A DNA stretch of 11,371 bases, taken from an uncultured Olsenella sp. (lineage in GTDB: Bacteria > Actinomycetota > Coriobacteriia > Coriobacteriales > Atopobiaceae). Under the pieces are notes generated by a model. That model saw only the letters and a list, made by a program, of their open reading frames with translations, made no database searches and was not told the origin of the DNA. The DNA is taken from NCBI GenBank assembly GCA_900548775.1, contig URLM01000055.1:1-11371 (forward strand), read 5' to 3'. Below are positions 1 through 4,416 of this stretch, piece by piece. A program made the position numbers and the translations under genes. Numbering within the stretch: position 1 is the stretch's first letter; every line of letters begins with the position of its first letter.

Positions 1-431
1 GCCAGACCTTCAAGCCGGAGTTCCTCAACAGGATCGACGACGTGGTGGTCTTCCATGCGCTTGGCCTCTCCGACATTGAGAAGATCGTGGACATCCAGCT
101 CAAGGACGTGCGCGAGCGCCTCGCGAAGGAGCGCATCACGCTCGAGCTCACGCCGGCGGCCAAGCAGTCGCTTGCCTTCGACGGCCTTGACCCCGTCTAC
201 GGCGCGCGCCCGCTCAAGCGCCTCATCCAGCGCCAGGTCGTCGACAACGTGGCCAACCTCATCATCGACGGCAAGGTCGGCGAGGGTGACGTGGTCCGCA
301 TCGACGTGGGCGACGACGACCGGCTCTTCGCCGCGCGCGACGACGCCGCCTCCGAGCGCCGTCACGCCGGAGCGCCGGCTGGCTCCGCGGCCGCCGACGA
401 CGAGCCCCTGGAGCCGGACGCCCTGGAGTAG
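1..431 (+). CDS. clpB: ATP-dependent disaggregase ClpB, C-terminal end (5' end outside window)
   Basis: Only the last 142 or so residues are present, read from base 3. ClpB is the cytoplasmic AAA+ ring ATPase that pulls proteins out of aggregates together with DnaK and small heat-shock proteins. Visible here are the end of the second AAA+ module, with the sensor-1-side motif FKPEFLNRIDDVVVF, and the C-terminal small domain with the sensor-2 motif GARPLKRLIQR, both typical of Clp/Hsp100 D2 domains. The wording DPVYGARPLKRLIQRQ favours ClpB over ClpC. After the usual end of the fold (around DVVRIDVGDDD) there is an unusual tail of about 40 residues rich in Ala, Asp and Glu with no recognisable domain. 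It ends in TAG, 45 nt before the next gene on the same strand. The nearby hsp20 fits a heat-shock neighbourhood. Confidence 0.87.
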   Translation, partial: QTFKPEFLNRIDDVVVFHALGLSDIEKIVDIQLKDVRERLAKERITLELTPAAKQSLAFDGLDPVYGARPLKRLIQRQVVDNVANLIIDGKVGEGDVVRIDVGDDDRLFAARDDAASERRHAGAPAGSAAADDEPLEPDALE

Positions 432-476
432 CGCTACCATAGGCGTGAGACTCAACCACCGTTCAAGGGAGGCGAC

Positions 477-2060
477 GTGGCGGACGAGAAGAACGACGAC
501 AGGACCGTCAGGATGAGCCCCGACGACCTGCCCTCGGTCGACCCGGGCGCCACGCGCCTCATGGACGACGCCACGCGCGCGGACGCGACCCGCGTCGCGC
601 TGCGGCGCATGGCAGACCGCCTCCCCTCAATCGATGCCCCATCTGACCTGCCGCGCATTGACGACACGTCCGGGCGCGACGGCATCGACGCGCTGTCCGA
701 CCCGTACTTCTCGCCCGCGGCCGCGCCCGAGGACCTCACCACCGCACGCCCCGTCGTCGCCATCGAGTCCCCCGTGGAGAGCCTGCCGGAGCGCAAGCGC
801 CGGATGCCGCGCTGGGGCATCGTCCTTCTCGTCGTCCTCGCGCTGGCGGCCGCCGGCGGGATCGCCTATCTCACCTACGCAAACGAGCTCTGGGGCGGCA
901 AGACCGTCCCCGCGGTCGTCGGCCTGACCGAGGAGGAGGCGCGCACCGAGCTCGAGGCGCTCGGCTTCCAGGTGGAGGTCGAGTACCGCTCCGGCGACGA
1001 GAACATCGGCATGGTCCTGGACTGCACACCGGACGAGGGGCTCCGCGCGGACCCGGCCGCGGGCGTGACGCTGGTCATCGGGGCCGAGCGCACGATTCCT
1101 AACGTCATCGGGATGACGGAGGACGCCGCCACGCAGGCGCTCTACGACGCGGGCGCCACGGACGTCCTGGTGAAGACCAGCAACTCGGACGAGGAGGCGG
1201 GCACCGCGATCGAGGTGAGCCCCGGGGTCGGGGAGCCTTTCGTCTCCGGTGACCAGATCACGCTCGTGATCGCCCAGCCCTACAAGGTGCCCGACGTGAA
1301 GGGCCTCACGGCCGACGAGGCACTTGCCGCGCTGGAGGAGCAGGGCCTCAAGGGCGAGGTCTCCTACGTCGACTCCGACGCCAAGAAGAACACGGTGGTC
1401 GCGGCCGACCCCGGCGAGGGCACCGAGGTCGCGGGCGGCACGACGGTCAAGCTGAGCGTTTCGAGCCCCAACCCGTCCTCGCCGACGAGCCTGGCCGAGT
1501 ACTTCGAGGCCACGCCCGAGCAGCTCTCCGAGTATCTTGCGGACGAGGGCTTCTCGCTGGTCTACGGCGGCGTCTACGTCCACAACGGCAACGCGCATGC
1601 GGTGTACAAGGGCTCGTCGGGCGACCTGCTCCACATCACCGACGACCCCGAGACCTCCCACTACGAGGGCGGCTCCAAGGGCGACGTGCTCGCGGAGGGC
1701 GCGGGCGTCGGCGGCGTCCGCTACGCCTTCAGCTCCGACACGCTGCCCTCCGGCGGCGGGAGGGAGAACGAGGAGGGCGTGCGTGCCGTGATGGCGGCGT
1801 GCGGCCTCGAGGGCCTCGAGGACACCTGCACGGCCGAGGACGCCGTCATGCCCGAGGAGCTCCCGGAGGACGCGCACTTCATCTGCGCCGTCGGCGAGCA
1901 GGGCGGCTACACCTGGGCCGTCAGGATCGGGGGCGTGGGCGACTCCACGGGGGTCGTGGCCATGATCGCCCCGACGTCGCACTTCTCCGGCGTCGACCTC
2001 TCCGACTTTGGAGGCAAGCTCTGCGACTACATCGCCTACATCGACCTGTTCACGGGGTGA
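477..2060 (+). CDS. Membrane-anchored protein with three PASTA domains and a novel C-terminal domain, no kinase domain
   Basis: The protein has 527 residues. The GTG start is set by a strong ribosome site (AAGGGAGG) ending 6 nt upstream. Residues 1-110 are a charged, disordered-looking cytoplasmic tail with three ATR motifs (about 25-39), which could be phosphorylation sites. Residues 114-134 form one membrane helix after a KRR cluster, so the rest is outside. Three PASTA repeats follow at about 142-202, 205-267 and 269-329, recognised by VP-x-V-x-G-x-T-x-x-E-A starts and DPGEGTEVAGGTTV-type ends. PASTA domains usually bind muropeptides or lipid II in Ser/Thr kinases and penicillin-binding proteins; neither catalytic domain is present here. 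After a Pro/Ser linker, residues 338-527 form a separate domain I do not recognise, with four cysteines (442, 451, 470, 516). A TACCAT -10-like box lies at 435-440 without a clear -35. Role in cell-wall sensing is inferred. Confidence 0.88.
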   Translation: MADEKNDDRTVRMSPDDLPSVDPGATRLMDDATRADATRVALRRMADRLPSIDAPSDLPRIDDTSGRDGIDALSDPYFSPAAAPEDLTTARPVVAIESPVESLPERKRRMPRWGIVLLVVLALAAAGGIAYLTYANELWGGKTVPAVVGLTEEEARTELEALGFQVEVEYRSGDENIGMVLDCTPDEGLRADPAAGVTLVIGAERTIPNVIGMTEDAATQALYDAGATDVLVKTSNSDEEAGTAIEVSPGVGEPFVSGDQITLVIAQPYKVPDVKGLTADEALAALEEQGLKGEVSYVDSDAKKNTVVAADPGEGTEVAGGTTVKLSVSSPNPSSPTSLAEYFEATPEQLSEYLADEGFSLVYGGVYVHNGNAHAVYKGSSGDLLHITDDPETSHYEGGSKGDVLAEGAGVGGVRYAFSSDTLPSGGGRENEEGVRAVMAACGLEGLEDTCTAEDAVMPEELPEDAHFICAVGEQGGYTWAVRIGGVGDSTGVVAMIAPTSHFSGVDLSDFGGKLCDYIAYIDLFTG

Positions 2061-2064
2061 TCTG

Positions 2065-2199
2065 ATGGACGACAAGGAAAAGACCGTCGAGAAGGACGAG
2101 TTCAGGCGCGCCGAGAACGAGGACGACGACGGCTACGACCCCTACTCGGACCGCCGCCCGGACCCCGAGCCCCTCTTCGAGCGCGACCCCTGGGCGTAG
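2065..2199 (+). CDS. Small acidic 44-residue protein coupled to the PASTA gene
   Basis: This open frame of 44 residues starts at ATG 4 nt after the TGA of the PASTA gene; the GGGGTGA covering that stop can act as its ribosome site, so translational coupling is likely. The protein is highly charged and has no membrane segment or signal peptide. Its second half repeats Asp-Pro units (DPYSD, PDPEP, RDPWA) with aromatic residues. I do not recognise a family. The tight spacing, GC-rich codon use like its neighbours, and a clean stop support a real gene over chance, but its short length and low complexity leave doubt. A function linked to the PASTA protein is inference from position only. Confidence 0.6.
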   Translation: MDDKEKTVEKDEFRRAENEDDDGYDPYSDRRPDPEPLFERDPWA

Positions 2200-2207
2200 C
2201 TCAAAAG

Positions 2208-2236
2208 GGGTCAAAAGGGACAGTCACTTTTGACCC
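2208..2236. terminator. Hairpin between convergent genes; weak terminator or REP-like repeat
   Basis: A perfect 10-bp inverted repeat, GGGTCAAAAG (2208-2217) and CTTTTGACCC (2227-2236), with a 9-nt loop. It lies between the ends of the plus-strand 44-residue gene and the minus-strand membrane-protein gene. On the minus strand the stem is followed by CTTTTG, a short T run, so termination there is possible; on the plus strand there is no T run. A partial repeat of TCAAAAGGG precedes it (2201-2207). It may be a dispersed repeat rather than only a terminator. Confidence 0.55.
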
Positions 2237-2242
2237 ATCCGG

Positions 2243-2647
2243 CTAGCGGGCGGTGGAGCCCCAGTTGGTCTGCATGTACTCCCAGACGAAGAAGACCACG
2301 ATCGCCAGCACGGCCAGCACGGCGACGAGCGCGATGGCCGTCTTGATGCGCGTCTTGCGCTCGCGCGAGGCGAAGATGTCGCGGCGTCCCTTGGGGATCT
2401 CGAGGTACTGGCCATAGTGGAGGTCGCGGCGCAGCCGCACGCCCTCGGCGCGCGAGTGCCTGTGACCGAGGGTGGGGAGAACGCCGCCGGCGACGGCCTG
2501 GCCGGAGCCCTGGTCGTCGGACTCGGGCTCGCCCGTCTCGGACGCGAGGTCGTCGATGGGCTCCACGCTGCGATGGGTGGGACGCTGACGGACGTAGGGG
2601 GCCGCGTGCCTCTCGAAGTCCCCCGTGGCGGGCTCGGTGCTGCTCAT
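2243..2647 (-). CDS. Small single-pass membrane protein of unknown function
   Basis: The protein has 134 residues. The ATG at 2647 is chosen because CGGAGG lies 5 nt upstream; a start 11 codons earlier has no ribosome site. Residues 1-75 are polar and probably disordered. A conserved-looking basic stretch follows (about 70-102, with RLRRDLHYGQYLEIPKGRRD). One hydrophobic helix at about 103-124 is followed by a 10-residue tail, so the bulk should be cytoplasmic with a C-terminal membrane anchor. I do not recognise a family. It is convergent with the PASTA operon and divergent from hsp20, with which it shares a 0.2-kb control region. A role in stress or the envelope would be guesswork. Confidence 0.75.
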   Translation of the reverse strand: MSSTEPATGDFERHAAPYVRQRPTHRSVEPIDDLASETGEPESDDQGSGQAVAGGVLPTLGHRHSRAEGVRLRRDLHYGQYLEIPKGRRDIFASRERKTRIKTAIALVAVLAVLAIVVFFVWEYMQTNWGSTAR

Positions 2648-2678
2648 GGTGCCTCCGGCTCTCTCAGTTACCGTCGCC

Positions 2679-2706
2679 ATTATGATACAGGCCGCGCCGT
2701 GCTCAA
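2679..2706 (-). promoter_or_regulatory. Promoter for the 134-residue membrane protein
   Basis: Read on the minus strand, TTGAGC (2706-2701) is followed after 16 bp by CATAAT (2684-2679), close to the sigma-70-type -35 and -10 consensus. It is 32 nt upstream of the chosen ATG. It abuts the inverted repeat at 2708-2730. Confidence 0.5.
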
Positions 2707-2707
2707 A

Positions 2708-2730
2708 ATCTAAGTTGATGACGCTTAGAT
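2708..2730. promoter_or_regulatory. Inverted repeat ATCTAAG-N9-CTTAGAT, candidate operator of hsp20
   Basis: A perfect 7-bp inverted repeat with a 9-nt spacer; the spacer contains the TTGATG that I read as the -35 of hsp20. The arm-N9-arm layout is like CIRCE, the HrcA site, but the arm sequence is different, and it also does not match the HspR site (HAIR). It sits between two divergent promoters and could control both. Function is inferred from position and symmetry. Confidence 0.45.
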
Positions 2731-2744
2731 ATGGTGAGTATATG
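2715..2744 (+). promoter_or_regulatory. Promoter of hsp20
   Basis: TTGATG (2715-2720) and TATATG (2739-2744) are separated by 18 bp. The local sequence is AT-rich compared with surrounding genes. Transcription from here would leave a leader of roughly 105 nt before the hsp20 ATG. Confidence 0.45.
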
Positions 2745-2751
2745 TCGCTCA

Positions 2752-2857
2752 GAAAATGGTCCTTCTCGGTTTAGAAGCTGGGTGGCGGGGAATAACTACC
2801 AACGAGCGACAGGGTGCCCGAGGAGGCGCCCACCACAGACCAAAAGGAGTGAGCACC
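2752..2857 (+). promoter_or_regulatory. Long hsp20 leader with a hairpin before the ribosome site
   Basis: The leader contains a 7-bp hairpin, GGGTGCC (2812-2818) with GGCGCCC (2825-2831), loop CGAGGA, just upstream of the ribosome site AAAGGAG (2843-2849). A TCCTT at 2760-2764 could pair with AAGGA of that site. Small heat-shock genes often carry RNA thermometers in this position; whether this one does cannot be decided by eye. No ROSE or fourU motif is clear. Confidence 0.3.
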
Positions 2858-3289
2858 ATGGCAAGCATGATTCCGTATGACCGTTACTCGAGGGCCCTTC
2901 GCAGCTGGCCGTTTGACGAGTTCGACCGCTTCTTCGACGCGCCGTTCGCCGCGCTCTCCACGGGCAACGCGGGCTTCAAGATGAACGTCGAGGACGCGGG
3001 CACCGCCTACGTCGTCACCGCCGAGCTCCCAGGCGTCAAGCGCGAGGACATCGACGTCGAGCTCAACGAGGGCCGTCTCTCCGTCTCCGTCGAGAAGAAG
3101 GAGACCGAGGAGGAGAAGGGCAAGAACTACCTCTACAAGGAGTCCGGCGAGTGGAGCGCCACGCGCGGCGTCTTCCTCAAGGACGCGGCCACGACCGGCC
3201 TCACCGCCAAGCTCGAGGGCGGCATCCTCACGGTGAACGTCCCCAAGCAGGACGAGAAGGCCAACGTCACCAAGATTGCCATCGACTAG
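2858..3289 (+). CDS. hsp20: Small heat-shock protein, Hsp20/alpha-crystallin family
   Basis: The protein has 143 residues, normal for the family. Hsp20 proteins form oligomers that hold unfolding proteins in a refoldable state without ATP and hand them to DnaK and ClpB; a clpB end is 2.4 kb away. The ATG is set by AAAGGAG 8 nt upstream. Residues 1-38 are the aromatic-rich N-terminal arm (SWPFDEFDRFFDAPF). The alpha-crystallin domain covers about 39-133, with the typical AELPGVKREDIDVELNEGRL and the signature LEGGILTVNVPK. The C-terminal KIAID supplies the I-x-I motif used for oligomer assembly. The promoter, a candidate operator and a long leader lie upstream, and a strong terminator follows 28 nt after the stop. 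This gene marks the left boundary of the inserted-looking sugar cassette. Confidence 0.96.
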   Translation: MASMIPYDRYSRALRSWPFDEFDRFFDAPFAALSTGNAGFKMNVEDAGTAYVVTAELPGVKREDIDVELNEGRLSVSVEKKETEEEKGKNYLYKESGEWSATRGVFLKDAATTGLTAKLEGGILTVNVPKQDEKANVTKIAID

Positions 3290-3311
3290 CCATCGAGGAG
3301 TACCATCGCAC

Positions 3312-3364
3312 GCCTGCGGGCCGGGACCTTTGGGTTCCGGCCCGTTTTTGCGTGGCCGGCGCGC
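3312..3364 (+). repeat. Left 53-bp direct repeat flanking the sugar cassette
   Basis: This 53-bp stretch recurs at 9096-9148 with a single difference (C at 3327, T at 9111). Identity covers the terminator hairpin and also its non-structural flanks (GCCTGC before, GCGTGGCCGGCGCGC after the T run), so it is more than convergent hairpin shape. It ends 3 nt before the rpiR stop codon. Confidence 0.9.
3318..3349 (+). terminator. Intrinsic terminator of hsp20
   Basis: An 11-bp stem (GGGCCGGGACC pairing with GGTTCCGGCCC, one G-U pair), loop TTTG, followed by G and five T. It is well placed 28 nt after the hsp20 stop. On the opposite strand there is no T run, so it is not an intrinsic terminator for the convergent rpiR gene. 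Confidence 0.9.
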
Positions 3365-3367
3365 GGG

Positions 3368-4255
3368 TTAGGGCTTAGCGTCGAAAATCTTCGCCGTGCT
3401 TATTCGCTCAGTTATGAGCTCGGGATTTCTTATGGCGTAGAAGCCGTACAGAGCGTCAAACACTGCTCGAATCGAGTCAACGGAAGCGTAGTTGCCGATT
3501 TTTACGTAAGCGTCTTCTTCGCGGGGTATAGAAAGCGAGACGGTCGCATTGTCACCGATGGGGTTTGAGTCCTCATTCGTGATGGCGACAATGGGCACAT
3601 TACGCCGTTTTAAGATGCGAAACGCTTCGACTACAGCCTCCGTCCGGCCGGTGTATGAGACTACGATAGCCAAATCCTTCGGCGTCATGGAGCGTGCGGC
3701 ATATCTCAGCCCAACATCGCTCTGGTTCTCGACGGCCCTGCCAAGGCGCATCATCCTGAATCTAAAATCATCGCTTGCGAGCAGGGAATATCCCTTCGCG
3801 AAGATGTGGATGCGCTGTTGAGTTTCAAGTAGCCGAACTGCCCGGTGGACGCCGCCGGGCTCAAGAGCCCGAAGACAGGTTGAGATGGCCTCAGTCTTGA
3901 GCACCCGTAGTCGGTTGATTATTTCCTGCGCGCTGCTTCCTTCGGGATACGGAAAGTTCGTATTAACCGGCTCTGAGGCCGGCGAAGGCTGAGCAAGCTC
4001 GCCCATCAACTGTAATCGCAGCTCGTTCCAGCCGCTCATCCCAAGCTTTTTGGCAAAGCGGGTGAGGGTTGCCTTTGAAACGAAGTTGTCGCGCGCAACG
4101 TCATCGGTGCTCAGGTTATGAAGGCGCTCGCGATTGCTCAGCAGGTAGTCGCGCACAGAGAGCTCTGCTTGCGTGAAGAGAGAGTCGTCTTGCATGCGAT
4201 GGATAATGCGCACCCGTGCCTCCATTTGCGTCGAGTATTCCAAAGTATAGGGCAA
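3368..4255 (-). CDS. RpiR-family transcriptional regulator with SIS domain
   Basis: The protein has 295 residues from a TTG start at 4255, preceded by GGGAG 4 nt upstream; an ATG at 4225 would give 285 residues but has only a weak ribosome site. RpiR proteins bind DNA through an N-terminal helix-turn-helix and sense phosphosugars through a C-terminal SIS domain. The HTH is at about 49-72 (LSTDDVARDNFVSKATLTRF, the usual family wording), and the SIS domain at about 135-275, with the sugar-phosphate loop VVSYTGRTEAV (198-208) and AITNEDSNPIGD. It diverges from the hydrolase/PTS operon with about 160 bp between starts, so it most likely controls that operon and itself. Whether it represses or activates is not shown. 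Its codon use is more AT-rich than the flanking genes. Its 3' end is convergent with hsp20. Confidence 0.93.
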   Translation of the reverse strand: MPYTLEYSTQMEARVRIIHRMQDDSLFTQAELSVRDYLLSNRERLHNLSTDDVARDNFVSKATLTRFAKKLGMSGWNELRLQLMGELAQPSPASEPVNTNFPYPEGSSAQEIINRLRVLKTEAISTCLRALEPGGVHRAVRLLETQQRIHIFAKGYSLLASDDFRFRMMRLGRAVENQSDVGLRYAARSMTPKDLAIVVSYTGRTEAVVEAFRILKRRNVPIVAITNEDSNPIGDNATVSLSIPREEDAYVKIGNYASVDSIRAVFDALYGFYAIRNPELITERISTAKIFDAKP

Positions 4256-4281
4256 TTGACTCCCAGCGCTTCCGAAAGCTT

Positions 4282-4321
4282 GTTTCCCACTTTTCCGCCT
4301 CTGAGCGAGAAAAAGCGAAAC
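4282..4321. promoter_or_regulatory. Imperfect inverted repeat between rpiR and the operon, candidate RpiR operator
   Basis: Two 17-nt arms (4282-4298 and 4305-4321) match in 13 of 17 positions as inverted repeats, with outer ends GTTTC and GAAAC and spacer CTCTGA. The right arm runs into a perfect tandem of GCGAAACG (4315-4322, 4323-4330). This lies in the 161-bp divergent intergenic region where an autoregulating RpiR protein would bind. I see no convincing -35/-10 pair for either gene. Confidence 0.4.
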
Positions 4322-4416
4322 GGCGAAACGTCTTGGTCTCCCGAGCTGCCCGCCGTTGACGCGGCGGGATATGTTGATTGACGAGAAGAGCGATGATGCA
4401 TAGGGGGGAGTCGACG

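Noticed and set aside
627..2075. A 482-codon open frame on the minus strand across the PASTA gene
   Set aside because: It is the antisense shadow of a GC-rich gene: composition is biased to Ala, Arg, Gly, Val and Leu with no domain, whereas the plus strand shows clear PASTA repeats and a ribosome site.
2243..2680. Longer start at 2680 for the small membrane protein
   Set aside because: That ATG overlaps the likely -10 box and has no ribosome site; the ATG at 2647 has CGGAGG at good spacing.
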